Below, in pieces: positions 44,104-53,809 of a stretch of 64,000 bases of DNA. The position numbers were made by a program, and so were the translations under genes. The stretch's first letter is position 1, and every line of letters begins with the position of its first letter. The stretch covers positions 744,001 through 808,000 of the forward strand of contig JAXLYV010000001.1 in assembly GCA_046351235.1 (NCBI GenBank), written 5' to 3'. The notes below the pieces were generated by a model, which was given only the letters and a program-made list of their open reading frames with translations, was not told where the DNA came from and made no database searches. This DNA is from JBBSAT01 sp046351235. Lineage in GTDB: Bacteria > Myxococcota_A > Polyangia > Polyangiales > Sandaracinaceae.

Positions 44104-45254
44104 CAGACCGCCATCCCGAGACTGTCGCTGAGGCCGCGGAACGTGGCCATCTTGCGCACTCCGAGCAGGCGGAACGCTTCCGAGAACGTCGAGCGGCCCT
44201 CCCACGTGCTCACGATGAGAGCCCGCGCGAAGCGCTTGCTCACGCGCGCCGCGGTGCTCAGGTAGAAGTCCCCGCCCGTACCGCGCTTCAGCGCGAGAAG
44301 ACGGGCGCGCTCGGCCCGGTACTCGTCCCACATCCGCTGGCGCGAGATGCCCCCCGCGTCGTGCATGCGACGCAGGACCACCAGCGTGCTGACCTTGAAG
44401 ACGCGCGCGAGCCGAGCGAGCTCACCCTGCAGCTCGGCCTTCGGATGGTACTCGGACGCGAAGACGTCGAGCGGCACGAGGAGCTCGGCAGCGACTTGGT
44501 CGCACCACCGCTCGGTCGCGTCGGCGGGGCTCGCGGCGGCCTCGACGTTGGAGACGCCCGTCGCGCCGAGCCAGACGTGCGCGAGCTCGTGGGCGAGCGT
44601 GAACATCTGCGCCGACTTGGTATCCGCGCCGTTCACGAAGACGAGCGGCGCGACCGGGTCGACGAGCGCGAACCCACGGAACTCTTCCGGGTCGAGCTTG
44701 CGGTGCGTGTCGCTGCCGACGATGCCGCTGCACATGACGAGGACGCCCGCGTCGTCGGCGTGCGCGATGAACTGCCGTAGCGCCTCGGTCCAGCTGGACA
44801 TCGCGCGCCGCGCCGCGAGATCGAAAGCGAGCCGGGCGCGCATCTCCGCAGCAACGTCGAGCGGCGAGTCGGTCAGCTTGGCCGAGCCCACGAAGTCGAG
44901 GGGGTCGTCGTGCTCCTCCTCGGCGAAGTCCTGGAACCAGGACTGCCGCATCTGGCACGCGTAGAGGGTTTCGAGCAGGTCCGGGCTCGGCCGCGCAATC
45001 GGCTTCCCCGCGACCGTCCGGAAGTCGTGGATGGGCAGAGGCTCGTCTGGCGGAGCGTCGGCGAAGAAGTTGCCGATGCCCGCGTGCATGGCCTTCGCGA
45101 ACGCCTCGAGCTGCTTCAGCGTCGGCTGGGTCTCGCCGCCGATCCACGAGGTGAGGTGCGGGAAGCGCTCGCTCGCCTGCTCGATCGTGAGGCGGTTGCG
45201 CTCGTACGCCCAGCGGTAGAGCGCGGGCTTCACGTTGACGCGCGGGCTGGTCAT
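44103..45254 (-). CDS. XRE-type HTH protein with ImmA/IrrE metallopeptidase domain
   Basis: 383 residues from the ATG giving MTSPRVNVKPALYR; upstream in-frame starts would add an unrelated tail. Residues about 10-65 form an XRE-like helix-turn-helix (LTIEQASERFPHLTSWIGG, PTLKQLEAFAKAM). The ImmA/IrrE zinc peptidase core has TLAHELAHVWLG with H222, E223 and H226, then a downstream ERWCDQVAAELLVP helix carrying the third ligand (E). ImmA-type proteins cleave repressors in integrated elements after damage. The following gene encodes the PIN-like partner, coupled by ATGA. It may bind the palindromes at 35.5 kb (inference). Confidence 0.86.
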   Translation of the reverse strand: MTSPRVNVKPALYRWAYERNRLTIEQASERFPHLTSWIGGETQPTLKQLEAFAKAMHAGIGNFFADAPPDEPLPIHDFRTVAGKPIARPSPDLLETLYACQMRQSWFQDFAEEEHDDPLDFVGSAKLTDSPLDVAAEMRARLAFDLAARRAMSSWTEALRQFIAHADDAGVLVMCSGIVGSDTHRKLDPEEFRGFALVDPVAPLVFVNGADTKSAQMFTLAHELAHVWLGATGVSNVEAAASPADATERWCDQVAAELLVPLDVFASEYHPKAELQGELARLARVFKVSTLVVLRRMHDAGGISRQRMWDEYRAERARLLALKRGTGGDFYLSTAARVSKRFARALIVSTWEGRSTFSEAFRLLGVRKMATFRGLSDSLGMAV

Positions 45255-45489
45255 CAGGGGGAGAGGAAGAATAGTCGGTTCAGAGCCGGGGTCCCACGTT
45301 CCCGGAGGCGCCCTCCGCATCAGCCCCGAGCAGCGCGAGCGGACGGCGACGGCGCGCTCGTTCGTCACGTCCAGCTGTCCGGACGCGACCGCCAGATCAC
45401 CGGGCGCGGGTGCCCCGGTCGCGGAGCTCGTTCACATCCGCCGTGTTCTGTCGCGGACGGCCCAGGGGCAGCCGGCCGCGCGGTTGGGC

Positions 45490-46545
45490 TCACTCGGGGC
45501 GACGGATGCTGGGCACGATGGCGAGGGCCTCGTCGAGGTCGGCCTGCGTTCGGCCGCGCACGTGCCAGGTGATCCCGAGCTCGTCGGCTGGTGGCGCGAG
45601 CTCGACCCAGCACAGGTCGACGTCTGTCTGCGTCCAGCGCATCGGTCGGCCTAGCACGCCCCCCGGAGGACCGGGTCGACCGCCGGTGCAGCTCACGCCG
45701 TTCCGTACCGAGATGCGCGCGCGGGCCGGAGCGCCCAGCTCCCGCATCGGGAGGAACGACTCGCGAAACCAGGAGCGGTAGGGAGGCTGCTCGTCGCAGC
45801 AGCTGGAGGCGCGCGCGATCCAACCCGGCGGCAAGGCCGCATGGCCCACGAGGTCGCCGAACGTCTCCCCGTCCGCGAGGTGGGGGACGAACGTCGTGGT
45901 GCCGCGCCGCAGGGTCTGGAGCCAGGCCTCCGCCTGGGCGCGGGCGGTGGCGTCGAGGCGCGGCTCGAGCGCCTGGACCTCCGCCCGGATCCACACGACG
46001 TGCGTCGTCAGATCGATCGCGACGAAGGCCAGGGCCGTCTCGTTGTCCGGGAGACGCGCGGCGACCGAGGGCAGGAGCTCGACGGCGCGGAGCGTCGCAT
46101 CGGCGATCGGGAAGGGCCGCGACGTGAGCCCGGGCAAGAGCCCCGGATGGCGGCGCGCGAGCTCCGCACGCGCGCTCCCCTCGAGATCGGTCGGCGCCGT
46201 GCACGGCAGATCGGAGACCACGAGGTCGAGCGCCGGGAGCTCGAGCCGGTCCCCCGCGAGCATGCCGGGGATCGGCGGCTCGGCGTCGACCGGTGCGCGA
46301 GGAGGATCGACCCCCGCCGGCAGATCCATCACGAGCTGGCTCGCGAGGAACGGGAACGGATGCCCACCGGTGAGTGGCGCGGGAAGCGGCTCGATCGCGG
46401 GCGCTGGGGCGAGCGTGGGAGGCGCGACCGTCGTGGACGGCGAGGTCGGCGCCGTCGAGGACGGGAAGAAGCAGCACGCCAGCAGCCACGGCAGCAGCGC
46501 CCCCACCGCGCCTGCGTGCGCGAGGGCGCGACGTGTCACGATCAC
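45490..46545 (-). CDS. Lipoprotein coupled to purF, function unknown
   Basis: 351 residues from GTG 46545, which overlaps the purF stop (GTGA); GTG 46539 is an alternative. The signal peptide has the lipobox LLAC near residues 21-24, then a Pro/Thr-rich linker. The body is mixed alpha/beta with several Cys (VVSDLPCTAP, SSCCDEQPPYRS, NGVSCTGG, DVDLCWVEL) and no recognised family. It is an odd partner for a purine enzyme; the overlap may reflect compaction, not shared function. Confidence 0.62.
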   Translation of the reverse strand: MIVTRRALAHAGAVGALLPWLLACCFFPSSTAPTSPSTTVAPPTLAPAPAIEPLPAPLTGGHPFPFLASQLVMDLPAGVDPPRAPVDAEPPIPGMLAGDRLELPALDLVVSDLPCTAPTDLEGSARAELARRHPGLLPGLTSRPFPIADATLRAVELLPSVAARLPDNETALAFVAIDLTTHVVWIRAEVQALEPRLDATARAQAEAWLQTLRRGTTTFVPHLADGETFGDLVGHAALPPGWIARASSCCDEQPPYRSWFRESFLPMRELGAPARARISVRNGVSCTGGRPGPPGGVLGRPMRWTQTDVDLCWVELAPPADELGITWHVRGRTQADLDEALAIVPSIRRPE

Positions 46546-47981
46546 AGCGTGGCCAGCGGCAGGCTCTTCTTTCCGCTGCTCGGCGCGAACGTGACCGGGT
46601 AGTTCCCGGAGAAGCACGCGTCGCAGTGGCCGTTCACCTTCGCCTCGCCGGTGACGGCGCGGTGCAGGCCCTCGATGCTGAGGTAGCCGACGCTGTCGCT
46701 CGTCACGTACTTGCTGATCTCGGCCGGGCTGTGGCTCGCGGCGATCAGCTCGCCCCGCGAGGGCGTGTCGATCCCGTAGAAGCAGGGCCAGCGCGTGGGC
46801 GGCGAGCTGATGCGCAGGTGCACTTCCTTCGCGCCCGCATCGCGCAGCATCTTCACGATCTTGCGCGAGGTAGTGCCGCGCACGATCGAGTCGTCGATCA
46901 CCGCGACGCGCTTGCCCTCGAGCACGCGGCGCACGGGCGAGAGCTTGAGCTTCACGCCGAAGTGCCGGATCGACTGCGCGGGCTCGATGAAGGTGCGGCC
47001 CACGTAGTGGCTGCGGATGAGGCCGATCTCGAAGGGCAGGCCGAGCTTGTTCGCGTAGCCCATCGCCGAGGCGACGCCGCTGTCGGGCACCGCGATCACC
47101 ACGTCGGCGGGCGCGGGCTGCTCCTCGGCGAGGATCGCGCCCAGACGCTTGCGCGCTTCGTACACGCTCACGCCCTCGAGCGCACTGTCGGGCCGCGCGA
47201 AGTAGACGTACTCGAAGATGCACATCTTCTTCGGGCGCGGCTCGAAGGGGCGCACCGAGCGCACGCCGTCCTTGTCGACGATCACCATCTCGCCGGGATC
47301 GAGGTCGCGCTCGTACTGCGCGTCGATCAGCTCGAAGGCGACCGGCTCCGACGCGAAGACCACGGCCGTGCCGCCGTCCTGCTTCAGCGTGCCCATGCAG
47401 AGCGGCCGGAAGCCGTGCGGGTCGCGGGCGACGATGATCTCGTCGGTCGTCATCGCGACGATGGAGTAGGCGCCCTCCATCTCGCGCAGCGCATCGGTCA
47501 CGCGCTCGACGGTGGTCTCGGCGCGGCTGCGCGCGATGAGGTGCACGAGCACCTCGGTGTCGCTCGTGCTCTGGAAGATCGAGCCCGCCTCTTCGAGGCG
47601 CCGGCGCACGTCCTCGAAGTTCGTGAAGTTGCCGTTGTGGCCGACGGCGATGGAGCCCGCCGCGTAGTCGACGGCGATCGGCTGCGCGTTCTTGATGCCG
47701 CCGCCGCCCGCGGTGGAGTAGCGGACGTGGCCGATCGCGCGGTGGCCGGGCAGGTTCTCGAGCGTCGTCTGCGAGAAGCAGTCCTGCACGAGGCCGAGCG
47801 AACGGTGTGCGAAGAGGCGCCCGCCGTCGCTCGAGACGATGCCGGCGCTCTCCTGGCCGCGATGCTGGAGGGCGTGCAGCCCGAGGTACGCCAGGTTCGA
47901 GGCCTCTTTCGCGCCCCAGATGGCGAAGATGCCGCACTGGTCGTGGAAGTGATCGTCGAGCGCTTCCAGGTGCGACTTCAT
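46542..47981 (-). CDS. purF: Amidophosphoribosyltransferase
   Basis: 479 residues. First committed step of de novo purine synthesis: PRPP plus glutamine to 5-phosphoribosylamine. The N-terminal Ntn glutaminase has its catalytic Cys at residue 16 in CGIFAI, exposed after removal of a short propeptide, then LQHRGQESAGI. The PRPP loop VAVIDDSIVRGTT is near residue 360. Cysteines in KMCIFEYVYFARPDS, WPCFYGIDTP and CDACFSGNYP match the Fe-S cluster type (Bacillus-like), not the E. coli type. Its stop overlaps the lipoprotein gene. Confidence 0.96.
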   Translation of the reverse strand: MKSHLEALDDHFHDQCGIFAIWGAKEASNLAYLGLHALQHRGQESAGIVSSDGGRLFAHRSLGLVQDCFSQTTLENLPGHRAIGHVRYSTAGGGGIKNAQPIAVDYAAGSIAVGHNGNFTNFEDVRRRLEEAGSIFQSTSDTEVLVHLIARSRAETTVERVTDALREMEGAYSIVAMTTDEIIVARDPHGFRPLCMGTLKQDGGTAVVFASEPVAFELIDAQYERDLDPGEMVIVDKDGVRSVRPFEPRPKKMCIFEYVYFARPDSALEGVSVYEARKRLGAILAEEQPAPADVVIAVPDSGVASAMGYANKLGLPFEIGLIRSHYVGRTFIEPAQSIRHFGVKLKLSPVRRVLEGKRVAVIDDSIVRGTTSRKIVKMLRDAGAKEVHLRISSPPTRWPCFYGIDTPSRGELIAASHSPAEISKYVTSDSVGYLSIEGLHRAVTGEAKVNGHCDACFSGNYPVTFAPSSGKKSLPLATL

Positions 47982-48075
47982 CGGCCGCGCTTGTAACGCC
48001 GGGCTCGGCCGCCGTCCAGACGGGCGAACGGTCGGGCGCGCGTCTTCGCACGAGACCGGCTATCGTGACGCCGCT

Positions 48076-49161
48076 TTGCGCGCGTTCTTCGTGGCCCTCC
48101 TCGTGATCGGGCTCTTCCCGGGCGATGCTTCCGCTCACCGCGGAAGCGCCACCTACCTCATCGTGGAGCCGACCGAAGGCGGCGCGAACGTCACGGCCGA
48201 TCTCGAGATCGTCGACGCGGCGATGGAGCTGGGCCTGGGGGAGGACGCGGCCGAGGAGGCGGTGCTGGCCCAGGCCGAGCGCGTCCGTGCGTGGATCGCC
48301 CGGGGCATCTGGCTCGAAGGGGAAGGGGGGCGCTGCGAGAGCACGCTCGATTCGATCACGCGCGCGCAGAGCGACGACGCGCCGCGCCTCGAGATCGTGA
48401 TCCACTATCGGTGCCCCGCGCCGGCGCGCGCGCTCGTGCTCCACGACGACACGATCTTCGCGAGCGATGCGCAGCACGAGACCTTCGTGCGCGAGCGCTT
48501 CGGCACCGGCACCGAGACGCGCGTCTTGCGCGTCGGTCGCCAGACGGCGCCGCTCGGGGAGCCGGCGAGCATGGGCTCGCTCCTCGGTCAGTTCGCGTGG
48601 GAGGGCGTGATGCACCTCCTGACGGGCTACGATCACCTGCTCTTCCTGCTCTCGCTCCTGCTCACGACGGGCGAGCTCGCCGCCAAGCAGGGGCAGCGAG
48701 CGGCGCTCAAGGACATCGGCTTCGTCGTCACGGCGTTCACGCTCGGCCACAGCGTGACGCTGATCATCGCGGCGCTCGGCGTGCTGGTGCTGCCAGCGCG
48801 CCTCGTCGAGAGCGTGATCGCCGGCTCGATCGTCGTCGTCGCCGTGATGAACATCGCGCGGCCCGAGTCGCGCAAGCAGATGCCCTGGCTCGCGCTCGGC
48901 TTCGGGCTCATCCACGGCTTCGGTTTCTCGAGCGTGCTGGCGGACCTCGGGCTGCCCTCGCGCGCGCGCGTGCTCTCGCTGCTCGCCTTCAACGTCGGCA
49001 TCGAGCTCGCCCAGCTCGGCTGCGTGCTCCTCGCCATCGTCCCGCTCGAGTGGATGGCCAAGCAGAAGGGCTACCGCGCGTGGGTCGTGCGCGGCGGCTC
49101 GGTATGCATCGCGCTCCTCGCCGGCTTCTGGATGATCGAGCGAGCGCTCGGGCTGGGGTGA
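48076..49161 (+). CDS. HupE/UreJ-family membrane protein
   Basis: 361 residues; the start is a TTG, twelve bases after a TATCGT -10-like sequence. A signal peptide (to about residue 20, ASA-H) leads to a periplasmic region of ~140 residues. Then come about six membrane helices. The HupE/UreJ_2 signature is clear: GVMHLLTGYDHLLFLLSLLL, VTAFTLGHSVTLI and GLIHGFGFSS. Conserved His/Asp residues in the helices suggest transition-metal (nickel or cobalt) transport. No hydrogenase or urease gene is close. Confidence 0.85.
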   Translation: MRAFFVALLVIGLFPGDASAHRGSATYLIVEPTEGGANVTADLEIVDAAMELGLGEDAAEEAVLAQAERVRAWIARGIWLEGEGGRCESTLDSITRAQSDDAPRLEIVIHYRCPAPARALVLHDDTIFASDAQHETFVRERFGTGTETRVLRVGRQTAPLGEPASMGSLLGQFAWEGVMHLLTGYDHLLFLLSLLLTTGELAAKQGQRAALKDIGFVVTAFTLGHSVTLIIAALGVLVLPARLVESVIAGSIVVVAVMNIARPESRKQMPWLALGFGLIHGFGFSSVLADLGLPSRARVLSLLAFNVGIELAQLGCVLLAIVPLEWMAKQKGYRAWVVRGGSVCIALLAGFWMIERALGLG

Positions 49162-49203
49162 GGCTCACGCTAGCGCGCACGAGCGCTCAGCGTGCGCGAG
49201 CGA

Positions 49204-49959
49204 TCACCGAAGCAGGCCGTCGGGGACCGAACCGTCGTGCGCGGCCTTCTCGGGGTCGCGCCAGGTGCCCATCAGCTTGTCCCAGAACGTGAAGAACTGG
49301 CCGTAGTTGCAGGTGAAGTACCAGTGGTGGAGCGTGTGGTGCCCCGTGTAGTTGATGATGCTGTTCTTCACGAACGAGACGCGGTCGTGGATCATCACCG
49401 ACCAGAGCATCACGAACGCGAGCATCCCGAGGTACAGGTACACGTTCACCGGGAACAGGAAGAGCGCGAGGTGGTGCGGGAGCGCCTGCGCGAAGCTGTC
49501 GAGCGGGTGGAACGCCATCGAGGCCCAGCTCGTCGTCGCGCGCCATTTGTGGTGCGGCTTGTGGAACCACCGGAAGAGCACCGGGATGTGCAGCGCACGG
49601 TGCACCCAGTAGATCCACGTCTCCGTGAACGCGATGTAGAGGACCACCGAGAGGATGAAGTACGGGATCCCGTAGTCGGAGAGGTTCCAGTACGCCTGGC
49701 TGTACCCGTTCGCGACGAGCCAGTGGATCGGGGCCGTCAGCACGGCGTTTCCGAGCGTTCCGTAGAGGCCCCACTTGATCTGGTCGCGGAGCACCTCGGG
49801 CTTCGAGACGTAGGTCGGGTGGAAGCGCTGCTTCCCCCAGACGAAGAAGATCATGTAGCTGAGCCCGCTGACGGACAGGTACGTGACGATCCCTCCCAGC
49901 ACGAAGAACAGGAAGAGATTCAGCGCGGTCTCTGGGATCCCCAGGAGGGTCAGGATCAT
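49204..49959 (-). CDS. Fatty-acid hydroxylase / sterol-desaturase family membrane enzyme
   Basis: 251 residues from the ATG giving MILTLLGIPETALN; an upstream ATG (50028) adds only a basic tail. Four hydrophobic spans and three His boxes: YWVHRALH, KPHHKWRAT and NYTGHHTLHHWYF, the di-iron ligands of the FA_hydroxylase/ERG3 superfamily. PHHLALF may supply additional His. The substrate could be a sterol precursor or a lipid; myxobacterial relatives of this phylum can make sterols, but no sterol genes are visible here. Divergent from the VOC gene. Confidence 0.85.
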   Translation of the reverse strand: MILTLLGIPETALNLFLFFVLGGIVTYLSVSGLSYMIFFVWGKQRFHPTYVSKPEVLRDQIKWGLYGTLGNAVLTAPIHWLVANGYSQAYWNLSDYGIPYFILSVVLYIAFTETWIYWVHRALHIPVLFRWFHKPHHKWRATTSWASMAFHPLDSFAQALPHHLALFLFPVNVYLYLGMLAFVMLWSVMIHDRVSFVKNSIINYTGHHTLHHWYFTCNYGQFFTFWDKLMGTWRDPEKAAHDGSVPDGLLR

Positions 49960-50141
49960 CGCGGCGAGCGTAGCCGGCCATCGGCGCGCCGCAAAGGGTC
50001 GGGGCCCGAGGCCGTGCGTCTGCTCCACCGGGCGTGGAGCGTTCGCCGCGAGGAGGCCACGAGCGCGATCGGCGGCAGACCGCTCGCCGCGAATCTTGTC
50101 GCGGTCGGGGCCCGCTCTAGGAGCGATTCAGGAGATCCCTC

Positions 50142-50516
50142 ATGCGCATGAACCAGGTGACCCTCGGCGCGATCGACGTCGAGGCATCGATCGCCTTCTA
50201 CCGCACGCTCGGCCTCGAGCTCATCGTGCAGACGCCGGACTATGCACGCTTCATCGTCCCCGAGGGGCAGGCCACGCTCTCGGTGCATCGCGTCGCCTCC
50301 GTCCCGCGCGACGGCGCGCCGCTCGTGTACTTCGAGGACGACGCACTCGATGCGCGCGTCGCGGCGCTGAAGGCACGCGGCCTGGTCTTCGAGAGCGACC
50401 CCGTCGATCAGCCCTGGCTCTGGCGCGAGGCCACGCTCCGCGATCCCGCGGGGAACCTGCTCTGCCTCTACTTCGCCGGCGTGAACCGGCTCGATCCGCC
50501 CTGGCGCCTGCGCTGA
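50142..50516 (+). CDS. VOC-superfamily (glyoxalase-like) protein
   Basis: 124 residues with a good ribosome binding site (AGGAG, seven bases before the ATG). The beta-alpha-beta-beta-beta repeats start with MRMNQVTLGAIDVEASIAFY and end with RDPAGNLLCLYF. The usual first-position metal ligand His is Asn or Gln here, so metal binding is uncertain. Possible roles range from resistance to small-molecule isomerisation. Confidence 0.82.
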   Translation: MRMNQVTLGAIDVEASIAFYRTLGLELIVQTPDYARFIVPEGQATLSVHRVASVPRDGAPLVYFEDDALDARVAALKARGLVFESDPVDQPWLWREATLRDPAGNLLCLYFAGVNRLDPPWRLR

Positions 50517-50598
50517 CGGCGTCGATCGCTGGGTGGAGGGGACCGACACGCACGTGATCGCGCGGGACGGCGGGAGGTGCCCCGCGTCCGGCCTCGGC

Positions 50599-51498
50599 TC
50601 ACTCGGCGCAGCGCGCCTCGGCGTCGGCGCGGAGCGCGGCCTGGCGGGCCTCGAAGGTCTCCGGCGCGAGCTCCATGCGGCGCGCCGTGCGGTGCGCGGG
50701 CGCTTCACCGCGCGCCTCGTACCAGGCCGAGAGATCGTCGTGCAGATCCCAGAGCTCTTCGCCGTTCGCGAGCGCCGTGCAGTTGCGCGCGTCGATCTCG
50801 TCGAGGATCCCGGGCACCGCGTCGACGATCCAGCGGTGCGTGTCGTGCAGGATCAGGATGCCGCCCTGGCCGTGGCGCATGCGCTCCTGGCGGTCGAGCG
50901 CCGCGCGGAAGTCCGCGACCACGCGCTCGGGCGTGCGCGCCGAGCCGTCGCCGGCGGTGATGTTCCAGAGCACCTCGGTGTAGCCGCGCTCCGCGAGCAC
51001 CGCGTCGACGGCGTCGTCGTGGCGGCCGTAGGGCGGACGGTAGAGCGACGGGCGCGTGCCGAAGACGTCGACGAACACGGCCTCGGCGCGATCGAGATCG
51101 GCGGCGAGCTCCGCGTCGCTCATCTGGCTGACGTCGTCGTGGTGATAGGAGTGCAGGCCCACCGAGTGGCCGCGGCGGAGGATCTCCCGCGCCACCGCGC
51201 GGCCGTGGGCGTGCTCGAGCTGGCGCGCGACGAGGAAGAACGTCGCGTGCACGTGGTGCGCATCGAGCGTGTCGAGCAGGCGCAGCGTCTCGGGGCCGGG
51301 GCCGTCGTCGAAGGTCAGCGCGATCGCACGGTGTGCGGTGAGGCCCGTGATCACGCGGCCGTCCCCCAGGATCCCGTGCGCGAGGCTCTCGGGAAGGAGA
51401 GCGCCCGTGCCTTCGTCGGTCGCGCGAGCGACGAGCGACGGCGACAGGACCAGGGCGAGGCAGAGCAGGGCGGCGGCGAGGGAGGCGAAGCGGCGCAT
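50599..51498 (-). CDS. Polysaccharide deacetylase (NodB-type CE4 esterase)
   Basis: 299 residues from the ATG giving MRRFASLAAALL; a GTG two codons earlier is equivalent. A signal peptide ends near VARA, so it is periplasmic or secreted. Motifs: TFDDGP (near residue 62), HSYHH (motif 2, zinc ligands), RPPYG (motif 3) and ILHDTH (motif 5), a complete CE4 set. It would remove N-acetyl groups from chitin-like, peptidoglycan or exopolysaccharide chains. Confidence 0.92.
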   Translation of the reverse strand: MRRFASLAAALLCLALVLSPSLVARATDEGTGALLPESLAHGILGDGRVITGLTAHRAIALTFDDGPGPETLRLLDTLDAHHVHATFFLVARQLEHAHGRAVAREILRRGHSVGLHSYHHDDVSQMSDAELAADLDRAEAVFVDVFGTRPSLYRPPYGRHDDAVDAVLAERGYTEVLWNITAGDGSARTPERVVADFRAALDRQERMRHGQGGILILHDTHRWIVDAVPGILDEIDARNCTALANGEELWDLHDDLSAWYEARGEAPAHRTARRMELAPETFEARQAALRADAEARCAE

Positions 51499-51645
51499 GC
51501 CCACCGCTCTCGCAGCCCTGGTTCCAGGGCGAATTCACGCGAATTCAGGCTCGGCGTCCCCCGGCGCGTGGCTGGCCGCACACATCCTGCGTACACGCGC
51601 GCCGGAGGGAAGATCCGGCTCGGGCGCCCGTAGCGCCGTCGCCCC

Positions 51646-53316
<1,671 letters not shown>

Positions 53317-53335
53317 GGCGGGCGAAAGGTAGCCG

Positions 53336-53800
53336 ATGATCTACATTCGGCGCGCGATGAGCGAGCGCAGCACGGAGGCCCAGCGAATCCTCGATCTCAC
53401 GGGAGGCGACCGCCTCGGCGCGTTCCGGCTCGTCGAGGCCCAGCTGAGCGTGCTCGTCACGCGCGCCCAGGTGATGCTGAGCCTCAGCGGCATCGTGATC
53501 ACGGTCACGGGCTTCTCGGGGCGCGCGATCGCGGCGACGAGCCTGCTCGCGCGGCTCAGCGTCGTCAGCGGTCTCTTGGTGGTGCTCTCCGCCGCCGCGG
53601 TCGCGGTGGGCGGCGTGCTGCAGCTGCGCTGGCTCACGCAGGAGCTCGGCGGCGAGGCGCTCGAGATGCTCGAGCGGATGCTCGCGCTGCGCGACCGGAA
53701 GTCGCGCTTCCTCGCCTTCGCGATGGTGCTCTTCGTGATCGGGTTCTCGCTCTACGTGCTCGGCGTGGCGCAGCTCCTGATCCTCGCCGGCACGCACTGA
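53336..53800 (+). CDS. Membrane protein of unknown function
   Basis: 154 residues from ATG 53336 (GAAAGGTAG upstream); an ATG at 53357 is possible. Two hydrophobic helices near residues 48-60 and 71-95 and a third near 125-150. They are separated by a short soluble helix (LTQELGGEALEMLERMLALRDRK). No known family. Divergent from hutU and convergent with the MscS gene. Confidence 0.68.
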   Translation: MIYIRRAMSERSTEAQRILDLTGGDRLGAFRLVEAQLSVLVTRAQVMLSLSGIVITVTGFSGRAIAATSLLARLSVVSGLLVVLSAAAVAVGGVLQLRWLTQELGGEALEMLERMLALRDRKSRFLAFAMVLFVIGFSLYVLGVAQLLILAGTH

Positions 53801-53809
53801 CGGAGCCCG

